From the NCBI RefSeq assembly GCF_021354595.1, contig NZ_JADWYJ010000006.1:186001-250000 (forward strand): 64,000 bases of DNA. The letters are read 5' to 3'. Each line of letters opens with the position of its first letter. Within the stretch, counting starts at the first letter, position 1. The translations under genes and the position numbers were made by a program. The notes beneath the pieces were generated by a model. It was not told the DNA's origin. It did no database searches and saw only the letters and a list, made by a program, of their open reading frames with translations. The stretch is from Maribellus sp. CM-23. Lineage in GTDB: Bacteria; Bacteroidota; Bacteroidia; Bacteroidales; Prolixibacteraceae. This document shows positions 25,111 through 33,315 of this stretch, piece after piece.

Positions 25111-25819
25111 TTTCCTGTAAAGAAATTCCGGCAGGCATTTCGTGTGCCGGAATTCTTTTCTTTCGTGCCTTTCGGTACAAGCGAGTGAGTGATTTGCGCA
25201 TCCAAGGCATTTTATAGTATTTATACAGTTTGAAACTGAGGATAATACTTCCGCTCCCGACAATCGAGCCCGCTACAACATCCATCAGAAAATGCTGCGA
25301 CAGGTAGATCCTGGAATACCCAGTTAGGCAAGCAATCATAAAAAAGGAAAATTTAGTGGCATTGTTTTTTGTGAGTGTTGCCAGCATCAGAAAAACTGTA
25401 AACGCAGTGGTGGTGTGTCCCGAAGGAAAGCTGCGTATCGAATGCAGTTTAACTCCCTGAACAAAATGCAGCCGGTATGTTTCATACAATTCAAAATACC
25501 TGGATGGGCGGTACATATCGGGTAACAAAGCTTGTTTAAAAACGAAAACAAGCAGGTTACTTAGTAATATGGCCGTAATAAACACGATAAAGAATTTAAA
25601 CTTTCGCTGCATCAGAAACAGGAAAACAACCAGGTAGAAGAGTCCGTTCCCCAGGTAAGTGACGAGCCTGAAAAAGTGGTCGAAAACCGGAGTGTGTAAT
25701 TGGTTGAGAAAAAGATGGATTTCAGCCTTGGAGAAAAAGGAGATAAAAACAAGGCTTATTACGATGAACAATGCTTGTGGAACCAGAAAAAAACGGTTCC
25801 GGAATACAAATTTCTTCAC
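25082..25819 (-). CDS. PAP2-superfamily membrane phosphatase
   Basis: Phosphatidic acid phosphatase-type integral membrane protein, 245 aa, with about six helices. The three active-site motifs are present: KQALLPDMYRP (K-x6-RP, C1), SFPSGHT (PSGH, C2) and SRIYLSQHFLMDV (SR-x5-H-x3-D, C3). The active site should face the periplasm. Family members dephosphorylate undecaprenyl diphosphate or phosphatidylglycerophosphate-like lipids; which one cannot be told here. The C-terminal tail (RKARKKRIPAHEMPAG) is basic. It overlaps the TPR gene's 3' end. Confidence 0.9.
   Translation of the reverse strand: MKKFVFRNRFFLVPQALFIVISLVFISFFSKAEIHLFLNQLHTPVFDHFFRLVTYLGNGLFYLVVFLFLMQRKFKFFIVFITAILLSNLLVFVFKQALLPDMYRPSRYFELYETYRLHFVQGVKLHSIRSFPSGHTTTAFTVFLMLATLTKNNATKFSFFMIACLTGYSRIYLSQHFLMDVVAGSIVGSGSIILSFKLYKYYKMPWMRKSLTRLYRKARKKRIPAHEMPAGISLQEITLQKRDLP
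25124..25154 (+). terminator. Terminator of the TPR gene embedded in the PAP2 coding sequence
   Basis: Stem AATTCCGGCA / TGCCGGAATT with an 11-base loop, followed by CTTTTCTTT. It lies 14 bases past the TPR stop codon, entirely inside the 3' end of the PAP2 gene on the other strand. Confidence 0.65.
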
Positions 25820-26027
25820 TTTTGCTTTTGTTGGTTTGTATTGTTCAAAGCTACAATGAAAGTGGGGGTGACATGTTTGCTGTTTATTACCTGTTTGATA
25901 ACAAAAGGTTTACCGGAAGACGGCTTTTCCCTAAAAAACCGGTTGTACGTTAAAAAATCGGGATGATTGTGTAATCTTTTTGTGTTTGCGGGATAGAGAT
26001 CAGCTTGCGAAAGTATTTACAAAAAAA

Positions 26028-26056
26028 GAGCTACCCTTTTTTTAGCAGGATAGCTC
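26028..26056 (-). terminator. Intrinsic terminator of the PepSY operon
   Basis: Minus strand: GAGCTATCC and GGGTAGCTC arms with one mismatch, 11-base loop, followed by T7. It lies about 50 bases past the stop codon of the PepSY-like lipoprotein. Confidence 0.8.
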
Positions 26057-26104
26057 CGTAGTAAGTATTAATAGATTGTAAAAGTACTAACCGTCAAATT
26101 TTCA

Positions 26105-26935
26105 CTATTCTGTGATGATTGTACCGTCCCCAGAAATTTTCAGATAAACTTCAGTGTCGTTTTGCTCCAGCTCAAAAAGGTAGAACTCAGCATCGGCAGT
26201 CTCAACAAACTCAATGTCGTCAATTTCGTAAGCAGCATATTCCGAATTGGCAAGTGCAGTCATTACTGCTTCCGGAACATTTGCCTGTTTTACATCGGTG
26301 GTGGTTTTTATCCAGGTGCCATTCTCCGAGTATTCAACTTCGCGGTATGTATCACCATCTTTTATCAGAATTTCGAATACTCCGTCTTCCAGTTCCGATT
26401 CTACGACAACCGCATTGGGGTAATTATCAGCAAGGTGCGAAAGGATGGCTTCCGACAGTGGGAGCGGAATATAATCGTCGTCCAAAGAGCTGTCGCTTAC
26501 TTTTACTAACTCACCTTCACCGGTAAAATACAAATCCAGTTCTTTGTCGCCACTTTCCACTTCAATGATAAAGAAGGCTTCTCCTTCTGAACGTTCCACT
26601 TTATCAACGTCGTCAATTTCCCACGAAGCGTATTCCCCCGCTTCAAAAGAGTTGCGGACAGCTTCCGGTAACTGCTGATATGCCAGATCGGTTTCTGTAA
26701 AAATCCAGTTCCCATCCTGGCTGAACCAGGCTTCCATTTCACTGTTTTCCATCGTAAATTCGGCTACATAGTAGGTGCTTTTCAAATCCCAGTCAACTTT
26801 GTTAACGTTGGGATACTTGGCTTCAAAAGCGCTTTCTACTGCGGCATTTACTGAAATTGAGTTGTCGTCGTCGCTACAAGAAGCAGCCAGCAGACCTGCC
26901 GAAAGAATTGATGCGAAATAAATTGTTTTCTTCAT
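26105..26935 (-). CDS. PepSY-like (DUF2874-type) lipoprotein
   Basis: Periplasmic or surface lipoprotein, 276 aa. Signal and lipobox: MKKTIYFASILSAGLLAASC, lipid on Cys20. The body is a tandem of PepSY-like units of about 60-70 residues. Repeating blocks are AVESAFEAKYPNVNKVDWDL, YQQLPEAVRNSFEAGEYASWEIDDVDKV and ILSHLADNYPNAVVVESEL, ending AVMTALANSEYAAYEIDDIEFV. It is very acidic. Related proteins in Bacteroidota sit behind two-component systems, as here, and may bind a ligand or inhibit a protease; no function is established. It is the last gene of a four-gene unit: regulator, kinase, small PepSY protein, this. Confidence 0.85.
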   Translation of the reverse strand: MKKTIYFASILSAGLLAASCSDDDNSISVNAAVESAFEAKYPNVNKVDWDLKSTYYVAEFTMENSEMEAWFSQDGNWIFTETDLAYQQLPEAVRNSFEAGEYASWEIDDVDKVERSEGEAFFIIEVESGDKELDLYFTGEGELVKVSDSSLDDDYIPLPLSEAILSHLADNYPNAVVVESELEDGVFEILIKDGDTYREVEYSENGTWIKTTTDVKQANVPEAVMTALANSEYAAYEIDDIEFVETADAEFYLFELEQNDTEVYLKISGDGTIITE

Positions 26936-27029
26936 TTCTAGTTGTTTTATGAATTAATATTAATTGATAATGTGGCTTTCTAGCGCTTATAACTATACTG
27001 TCTTTTTGTGAGTCGATAGATCTGTGAGA

Positions 27030-27467
27030 TTAATCATCGAGCCCGATAAAATTGTAATCGTTGTCAAAGTTCAGTTCCATCTCGTTGCTCAGTTTTACCT
27101 CGGTTTTCCATCTTTCCCGGTCTATTTCCAGAATGTTTTGCTGCGAGTGGTTTAGTGATACAAAATCCAGTATTGCTTGGGGAACGGCACTTGGCGGGAT
27201 GGCTGAAAATTTGAAATCAATTTCTTTCCATTGCCCGCTCCTCGAGAATTCAAGTTTGTTTCCGTCGGCAAAGATTACTTTGTAACTAAGCTCCAGAAAA
27301 TCTAATTCTTTGGCGGTGTACGATATTTTCAGATCGGAAAAATGATCTTTTATAAACTTCCGCGAAGTTTCGGGGAGTTGCTCAAAAGCAATCATTTTAT
27401 AATTGCCGGCTTTTATCCCGCTGTTCAGAACAAAAAGGCAGAACAGTATTAAAAAAGAATGTTTCAT
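27030..27467 (-). CDS. Small exported PepSY-like protein
   Basis: Exported protein of 145 aa with a PepSY-like fold. The chosen Met at 27467 begins a signal peptide, MKHSFLILFCLFVLNSGIKAG; the frame extends 25 residues further upstream without one. The mature part, AFEQLPETSRKFIKDHFSDL and IPPSAVPQAILDFVSLNHS, has the helix-strand alternation of DUF2874/PepSY-like proteins, and resembles half of the larger neighbour. It ends FDNDYNFIGLDD. Likely co-transcribed with the kinase (131 bases upstream) and the larger lipoprotein (94 bases downstream). Function unknown. Confidence 0.8.
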   Translation of the reverse strand: MKHSFLILFCLFVLNSGIKAGNYKMIAFEQLPETSRKFIKDHFSDLKISYTAKELDFLELSYKVIFADGNKLEFSRSGQWKEIDFKFSAIPPSAVPQAILDFVSLNHSQQNILEIDRERWKTEVKLSNEMELNFDNDYNFIGLDD

Positions 27468-27597
27468 GGTTTCTGTTTTTTGATAATGTTTACGGAGACA
27501 AAAGTGAGGGGCAATTCTGAAATAAATTTGAAATAAGCGCACACAGACACTTAAAAATTAAATTTTTTAGGAAATTCCGGGAGTGAATCAGGTACTG

Positions 27598-28887
27598 TTA
27601 AATCAGTATCGAGGCCGGAAAGACAAGCCGGAACCGGTGTTTTCCATTACTAAAAGTGTACTCCCGCCTGATATTATATAATTTACAAATAGAATCGACA
27701 AGTGCCAGCCCCAATCCTGTAGAACCTGCTTTTTTGCTTCCCTGGTAAAAACGTTTAAAAATCTCTTCTTCGGGCAAAGCCTTCGTTTGTCCGCTATTCT
27801 CAACAATCAATTCCGATTTTTGTATGAAAATGCTTACCTGTCCGTGCTCCAGGTTATGTGCAAACGCATTTTTAAGAAGGTTGCTAATCAGTATATTGGA
27901 AAGAGTTTCATTCATTCGGGGTTGTAAAATGCTGTTTTCTTCAATCTTAACATCCATGTTTTGATGGGCAAAAACTTCATTAAAATCATCCAGAAGTTTT
28001 TTCGCCAGGTCGTTTAAGCTGATGGCTTTTGTTTCCTGAAACTGGGAATTGTCAATTTTGGTAAGCAGAAGCAGCGTCCGGTTTAGCTTAACCAGGTGAT
28101 CCAAATCCTCTAATGTTTTTAAGATCTCTTTCAGCTGTTTTTCCGAAAGCTCAGGATCGTTCATCAATAATTCCAGCCGGTTTTTACAAACAGCCAGTGG
28201 GGTCTGTATTTCGTGCGAAGCATGGCCGATAAACAGCTTTTGCTGTTCATACATTTCTGCATTTCTCCGGGCAGTTTTCAGCATTGCATCGTTTAAGCGT
28301 TTGAATTCTTCTACCTTGGTCGAATTGGAAAGAACAGGGATTTTCTGGCCGATAGTATAACTTTTTAGCCAGTTTAAAAGTGCGTACAAGGGCTTGAAGC
28401 TTTGGCGCAAAATCCAGAAATTAATAAGGGCAATGCTTACCAGCAGCAGCAAATACAGGAAAATTATCCAGTAAAGAATGGTTTCCTGCAAATCATCTTT
28501 TTCGATGGTTGGAATGGCAACGGTTAGTTCAAAAAACTGATCGTTCGAGTTCCTAAATATTGTTTTTAAGATGCGCGCCGGCTCTGTTTCTTTTTTCGAT
28601 TCAATGTACACCATTTCGTCGCTGTAACGAAAACCTTCGTGTTGCGCGGCATATTCGTTGGTTACCGGCCGAATGAAATAGCTGTTGTTTGTTCCGTTGT
28701 TTTCCGAGGGGAGTTGCCGTCCGGCAAGTGCCAGGGTAATAATTTGTTCCGAATAATCCTCCAGCGAATCATCCGTTTCATCGTTTATTTCATCCATCAG
28801 AATAAAATAAAAAACACTTGCCCACACAGTGAGCAAAAGCAGCAGCACTGTGGAGATACGTATGGTTATTCGATGGACAAGTTTCAT
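27598..28887 (-). CDS. Sensor histidine kinase
   Basis: Membrane histidine kinase, 429 aa. Two helices at about 8-30 and 138-158 flank a periplasmic sensor region of about 105 residues. After a linker, the dimerisation domain has the phospho-accepting His225 in IGHASHEIQTPLAV. The ATPase domain has the N box (ISNLLKNAFAHN), a G1-like region and the G2 box STGLGLALVDSICKLY. It should sense an envelope signal and phosphorylate the regulator encoded just upstream. It lies 71 bases after the regulator stop and in front of two PepSY-like genes, which may be its targets or its ligands. Confidence 0.93.
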   Translation of the reverse strand: MKLVHRITIRISTVLLLLLTVWASVFYFILMDEINDETDDSLEDYSEQIITLALAGRQLPSENNGTNNSYFIRPVTNEYAAQHEGFRYSDEMVYIESKKETEPARILKTIFRNSNDQFFELTVAIPTIEKDDLQETILYWIIFLYLLLLVSIALINFWILRQSFKPLYALLNWLKSYTIGQKIPVLSNSTKVEEFKRLNDAMLKTARRNAEMYEQQKLFIGHASHEIQTPLAVCKNRLELLMNDPELSEKQLKEILKTLEDLDHLVKLNRTLLLLTKIDNSQFQETKAISLNDLAKKLLDDFNEVFAHQNMDVKIEENSILQPRMNETLSNILISNLLKNAFAHNLEHGQVSIFIQKSELIVENSGQTKALPEEEIFKRFYQGSKKAGSTGLGLALVDSICKLYNIRREYTFSNGKHRFRLVFPASILI

Positions 28888-28958
28888 TTACTTTTATATT
28901 AATGGTTAGAACCGATGCGCATTTTAAATGCCTGGTACGTGCTTAACTTTTACTTCAC

Positions 28959-29636
28959 TTATTCGGCAACCAGTCTGTAACCCAGGCCGTAAACCGATTT
29001 TATTTCAATGGAAGCACCTGCTTCTTTCAGCTTTTTCCGAAGGTTTTTGATTTGCGCATAAATAAAATCAAAATTATCAACCTGGTCAATGTGGTCTCCC
29101 CAAACCGATTCAGCCAGGTTGGTTTTGTTTACCAAGTATCCGGGCCTGATCATAAAGAAATGCAAGATATCGTATTCTTTTCGCAACAACTCAACGGGCG
29201 TTTCATTTACATGCACTTCAAATTTATCGGGGTAAAGCTTTACGTTTCCAAGTACAATGCTCAGTTGTCCGCCAACCTGGTTTCTGCGAATAACGCTTTT
29301 GATACGGGCATTCAGTTCCGAGAGGTCAAAGGGCTTGGTGAGGTAATCGTCGGCGCCAAGTTCCAGCCCGGCCACTTTGTCGTCCACCGAATCTTTGGCA
29401 GAAATAATTATAACATTGTCTTTCTTGTTCAGGGCTTTCAAATTCTTCAACAGCGACAAGCCGCTACCATCCGGCAGCATAATATCGAGCAGAATACAAC
29501 TGTATTCGTAATCTTCCATTTTTCTCATTGCTTCCACGTATGTTTCAGCCGTTTCCACAATGTAGCGTTCCTGCGTTAGGTAGCGCTCCAGAATTTCTTT
29601 TAAAGAAGGTTCGTCTTCAATAATTAATATTTTCAC
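28959..29636 (-). CDS. OmpR-family response regulator
   Basis: DNA-binding response regulator, 225 aa from MKILIIEDEP. The receiver has the acidic pair in IEDEPS, the phospho-accepting Asp51 in LLDIMLPDGSG, and the conserved Lys in ISAKDSVDD. The C-terminal winged helix (from about 130) has LLRKEYDILHFFMIRPGYLVNK and VYGLGYRLVAE. The start at 29636 is a GTG that gives the conserved MKILII N-terminus; a TTG at 29651 would add MHKKG. First gene of the unit with the kinase and two PepSY-like genes. It probably activates this operon or envelope genes. Confidence 0.93.
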   Translation of the reverse strand: MKILIIEDEPSLKEILERYLTQERYIVETAETYVEAMRKMEDYEYSCILLDIMLPDGSGLSLLKNLKALNKKDNVIIISAKDSVDDKVAGLELGADDYLTKPFDLSELNARIKSVIRRNQVGGQLSIVLGNVKLYPDKFEVHVNETPVELLRKEYDILHFFMIRPGYLVNKTNLAESVWGDHIDQVDNFDFIYAQIKNLRKKLKEAGASIEIKSVYGLGYRLVAE

Positions 29637-29803
29637 GCCTTTTTTATGCAAAGTAAGAAATATAAAACTGAAATAATTCTGAAATATTTAAGGAGATACT
29701 GCAATCGTTCATTCATAAAAAATTAACAGGAAGGTTTTCGCGTATCACTTTTGTTTCAATAACTTGCATGTGAATTCAATTCATTTAAAGTGTTTGATGA
29801 ACG

Positions 29804-31381
29804 ATGAAAACGCTCGAAAAACTGGTTGAACACACCTGGTTTCCATTGTATCTGTTTGTATTTGCTTTGGCATTGTTTTCTTTTAGCAGTTGGGATACAA
29901 GTATTTTTATTCTCGATGAAGCCAAAAATGCAGGTTGCGCCCGCGAAATGCTGGAAAATCGTGATTGGCTGGTTCCAACCTTTAATTCGGTTTTGCGTAC
30001 CGACAAGCCGCCTTTGCATTATTTTTTTATGATGCTGTCCTACAGTGTTTTTGGCGTGAATCCTTTTGCCGCCCGCCTGTTTTCTGCGGTATTCGGGGCC
30101 TTGACAATTCTTGTTAGTTTTCAGTACATCCGCCGTTTTTCTGATTTGCCAACTGCTTTTTGGACTGCTTTTGTTCTTCTTTCATCCATTCATTTGTCCA
30201 TTCAGTTTCATTTGGCGGTTCCCGATCCGTACCTGGTCTTCTTTTTTACCTGGAGTTTGTTGGCATTTTTCTCGGCTTTCAAAACCGGGCGAAACCGGGA
30301 GCTTGTTTTTATGAATGTGGCAATGGCTTGCGGAATGCTTTCCAAAGGTCTGGTGGCTATTTTGTTACCCGGACTGATCTTTTTATTGTTCCTGATCTTC
30401 TCAAAGAATTTTACGTGGAAAGTAATCCGGACTTTGAAACCCCTTTGGGGATTGGCAATTGTTCTGGTCATAACTTTTCCGTGGTTTTTTCTGAATGGCC
30501 TGCAAACAGATTGGGAGTGGACACGCAGATTTTTTCTAAAACATAACCTGCACCGTTTTTCGGATACCATGGAAGGACACGGTGGAATTTTCCTGGTGCC
30601 CCTTCTTTATGTTTTTGTTGGACTACTTCCGTTTGCAGTTTTTCTGCCACAGGCAATTGTGTATGCTTTCAAAAAACGCAAAAACGATTTTGTCCTTTTT
30701 ACTCTGATTGCAGCAACAAGTATTGTTGCATTTTTCTCGGTTTCACAAACTAAACTCCCGAATTATACCGTTCCGGCCTATCCGTTTTTGGCTTTTTTAA
30801 TAGCTCTTTTTATCACACAAAAGGTGCGGGAATTCAGGTCGCTGCGCGCATCTTATTTTGTTCTTTTAATTATCGGAATTTTGTTGCCGATCGGTGGCTT
30901 TGTTTCAGTAGAATTTGATTCTTCGCTCCTTCTAGTAAAAGAAAGTTTTGCCTGGCTGTTGGTGTTTCCGATGCTACTTGTTTTCGCCTTGTTTTTCAGA
31001 AAACAGGTTCAGAAAATGCTTTTGATTGTGGGTTTTTCAGGAATTGTAACAGCCCTGATTTTTGTTGGTGTGCTGGCTCCAAGACTTAGTCTTCAAAACC
31101 CGGTGTTGCAAAGTTTGGATTTGCTTAAAGATAGGGAAGTAGCCTATTTTGAAAAGTTCAATCCGGCTTATCCTTTCTACCTCAAAAAGGAAATCCGTCC
31201 GGTTGAGAAGGAAGAAATTGAGGCTTTTTTTCAGGAGTATCCAGATGGAATTTTGATCTCCACACAAAAAAGAATACAGCAAGCCAGCCTTGGCCCGGAG
31301 TACGAAATTATATATGAAGGCAAAGATTTGTTTGAATCGCCAACTACGGTTTTGATCGCTTTGAAAAAAGTAGCGGATTGA
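29804..31381 (+). CDS. Glycosyltransferase family 39-like (ArnT/PMT type) membrane protein
   Basis: Integral membrane transferase that uses a polyprenyl-phosphate sugar donor, 525 aa with about 11 helices. The first periplasmic loop has ILDEAKNAGCAREML and VLRTDKPPLHYFFM. This D/E-A pair and KPPLHY are the family's donor and metal-binding region. Relatives add aminoarabinose to lipid A, mannose to protein, or other sugars to lipids; the acceptor here is unknown. The C-terminal soluble part (ILISTQKRIQQASLG) is short. It is divergent from the response regulator and ends 5 bases from the convergent LuxR-type gene. Confidence 0.88.
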   Translation: MKTLEKLVEHTWFPLYLFVFALALFSFSSWDTSIFILDEAKNAGCAREMLENRDWLVPTFNSVLRTDKPPLHYFFMMLSYSVFGVNPFAARLFSAVFGALTILVSFQYIRRFSDLPTAFWTAFVLLSSIHLSIQFHLAVPDPYLVFFFTWSLLAFFSAFKTGRNRELVFMNVAMACGMLSKGLVAILLPGLIFLLFLIFSKNFTWKVIRTLKPLWGLAIVLVITFPWFFLNGLQTDWEWTRRFFLKHNLHRFSDTMEGHGGIFLVPLLYVFVGLLPFAVFLPQAIVYAFKKRKNDFVLFTLIAATSIVAFFSVSQTKLPNYTVPAYPFLAFLIALFITQKVREFRSLRASYFVLLIIGILLPIGGFVSVEFDSSLLLVKESFAWLLVFPMLLVFALFFRKQVQKMLLIVGFSGIVTALIFVGVLAPRLSLQNPVLQSLDLLKDREVAYFEKFNPAYPFYLKKEIRPVEKEEIEAFFQEYPDGILISTQKRIQQASLGPEYEIIYEGKDLFESPTTVLIALKKVAD

Positions 31382-31386
31382 TTTTA

Positions 31387-32331
31387 CTAACTACCGGTTT
31401 TCTCGCGAACGAGGTTGGCCAGTTGTACGCGGCTCTTGACGCCGGTTTTCGTAAAAATCCGGTGATTGTGGTCTTTTACCGTTTGAAGTGTGATAAATAG
31501 TTTTTCCGCGATCATTTTGTTGCTATGGCCTTCGCAGATTTCGAGGATGATTTCAGCTTCGCGTTTTGAAATTTCGTAAGCCTGGCAAAAGGCTTCAAAA
31601 TCAATGTTCAACACAGTGGAAGGTAATTTTTGCCCCAGTTTTACGGTTAAAGGAATAAACACCCCGGTGGCAAAAAGCAAGACAATGGCAATTCCGCCCG
31701 AAATAAAATCAAAAATGTGGTAGAAATTCATGGCTGCGGAATAAACAACTACAGACAAAAAATAAAGCAGTGCCTGTTTTTTCCCAAATCCTGTTTCTTT
31801 GGTAAGCTTTTTTTGGGGGGCAGCAATAAAAAAGGGAACCAGAAATAACAAGTGTATCAGTAAATTCAGCCCAAGAATAATGCGGATAACAAAAAGGGTA
31901 GCGTTGGCCGGCATTTCAATGACGTCCTTATAAATCAGAAAATCAATCAGAAAAACCAACAGCACCAAAATAGGGAAAAAGAGATAGGCAAATAGTGGTT
32001 GAGTGTCGCGTCCGTTTAGCAGGAAGGAAAACTTCAGCAACATAAACCAACTTACGACCATAAAAGGAATGCCGATCATCGGAAAGAAAAACGCCAGCTT
32101 GGAGCTGAGCTCGGTACTTAGTTGCAGATCGTTGAGCAAAAGGTGCAGAACGGCGTTTCCCCAAATACTGTAAATCAGAAATGAGAAAAGGAAAATCTGG
32201 TGATAAAGCAACATGGCCATTGCCGGCTTTTTATCGGTTTGGTATAACTGGAAAGCGGTAAGGATTCCCAAGGCCGCCATTCCGCCGGAAATGATAAATA
32301 CGATGATGTAAACAAGGTTGCCGATCCACAT
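31387..32331 (-). CDS. Seven-helix membrane protein with C-terminal LuxR-type HTH
   Basis: Membrane-tethered regulator, 314 aa. Seven hydrophobic segments fill residues 1-235, with short polar loops and no recognised sensor domain. Then a LuxR/FixJ-type helix-turn-helix (about 250-310) reads YEISKREAEIILEICEGHSNKMIAEKLFITLQTVKDHNHRIFTKTGV, of which the KMIAEKLFITLQTVKDH part is the recognition unit. The DNA-binding domain therefore sits at the membrane face. Such 7TM-LuxR proteins are frequent in Bacteroidota and poorly characterised. Its ligand and targets are unknown. Confidence 0.88.
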   Translation of the reverse strand: MWIGNLVYIIVFIISGGMAALGILTAFQLYQTDKKPAMAMLLYHQIFLFSFLIYSIWGNAVLHLLLNDLQLSTELSSKLAFFFPMIGIPFMVVSWFMLLKFSFLLNGRDTQPLFAYLFFPILVLLVFLIDFLIYKDVIEMPANATLFVIRIILGLNLLIHLLFLVPFFIAAPQKKLTKETGFGKKQALLYFLSVVVYSAAMNFYHIFDFISGGIAIVLLFATGVFIPLTVKLGQKLPSTVLNIDFEAFCQAYEISKREAEIILEICEGHSNKMIAEKLFITLQTVKDHNHRIFTKTGVKSRVQLANLVREKTGS

Positions 32332-32511
32332 GATTCTGAAACTAAAGTAGTGTCGTACAATTTTACGAACTCCCAGTATTTACTGCTAACTACGAAAGTA
32401 GTGAATTTAAGAAATCCAACTAAAGTAGGAAGGAAAATTTTGAAGGATGCAGTAGCTTTGAGTCAACGAAAACAAAAAACAAAGTTTAGAAACAAATTAA
32501 AATTACAAGAA

Positions 32512-33213
32512 ATGGAACGCGACAATTATTACAATCAGATTCCCTCCATCGGAGGAAGTTTCAGTTACGGATGGCGTACGATGTTTGGAAAATCGTTTCT
32601 GATACTTTTCGTGGCTGTGATCATTATGGGATTGCTAAACGGCCCGTCAGCGGGGGTGAAATTTGATGATCATCATTCGCTGTTCACCGGGCTCATTTTA
32701 TTGCCGGTGGCCTTGTTTGGACTGGCTTATGCTTTCTTATTTTTGCCGGTTATTAAATATGGCAGAGATTTAATGTTTCTCCAGGCAATGCGCGGCGAAG
32801 ACGCTGATTTGAAAACACTGTTTGAAGGATTCCGGAAAAATTACCTGAACATTATACTGGCCAACCTGATTGTGGTGGCGTTGGTAGCGATCGGGTTTAT
32901 TATGCTTGTTATCCCCGGCATTATTGTTTTGTGCCGGTTAATATTTGTGCCTTACCTGGTGATGGATAAAAACCTGGAAGCCATGAAAGCGGTGGAGAAA
33001 AGCTGGCAGATGACCCGCGGGCACGGATGGGAAATATTTGCCATGCTGATCCTTTCTTTCTTTATCACAATCGGGGGCTTAATTCTGTTCTTTGTGGGGA
33101 TCATTTTTGCCCGGATGTGGAGACACTCAGCTTTCGCTACATTCTATCAGTCGGTGCTAAATCAGTCGGATGATGACAACCCAATACCCATACTTGGTGT
33201 AAACGAACAATAA
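32512..33213 (+). CDS. Multi-pass membrane protein of unknown function
   Basis: Inner-membrane protein, 233 aa, with about four to five helices (AVIIMGLLNG, LILLPVALFGLAYAFLFL, IILANLIVVALVAIGFIML, FAMLILSFFITIGGLILF). Between helices it carries RLIFVPYLVMDKNLEAMKAVEKSWQMTRGHGWEIF, the pattern of DUF975/YesL-like and GlpQ-membrane-type proteins. Function unknown. I placed the start at the ATG at 32512 (MERDNYYNQIPSIGG), since the frame upstream to 32350 is AT-rich intergenic sequence and includes the opposite gene's promoter region. A strong terminator follows. Confidence 0.75.
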   Translation: MERDNYYNQIPSIGGSFSYGWRTMFGKSFLILFVAVIIMGLLNGPSAGVKFDDHHSLFTGLILLPVALFGLAYAFLFLPVIKYGRDLMFLQAMRGEDADLKTLFEGFRKNYLNIILANLIVVALVAIGFIMLVIPGIIVLCRLIFVPYLVMDKNLEAMKAVEKSWQMTRGHGWEIFAMLILSFFITIGGLILFFVGIIFARMWRHSAFATFYQSVLNQSDDDNPIPILGVNEQ

Positions 33214-33244
33214 ATTTGAAACAAAAAACAAAAGCAGGCAGAAG

Positions 33245-33271
33245 GCCCGGATTTTTCCGGGCTTTTGTTTT
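33245..33271 (+). terminator. Intrinsic terminator of the membrane-protein gene
   Basis: Stem GCCCGGA / TCCGGGC with a 4-base loop, then TTTTGTTTTTTTTT. A textbook case. Confidence 0.9.
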
Positions 33272-33315
33272 TTTTTGAATTGCTTTGAGTATTTTGGATG
33301 CCAATTACCGTACGC

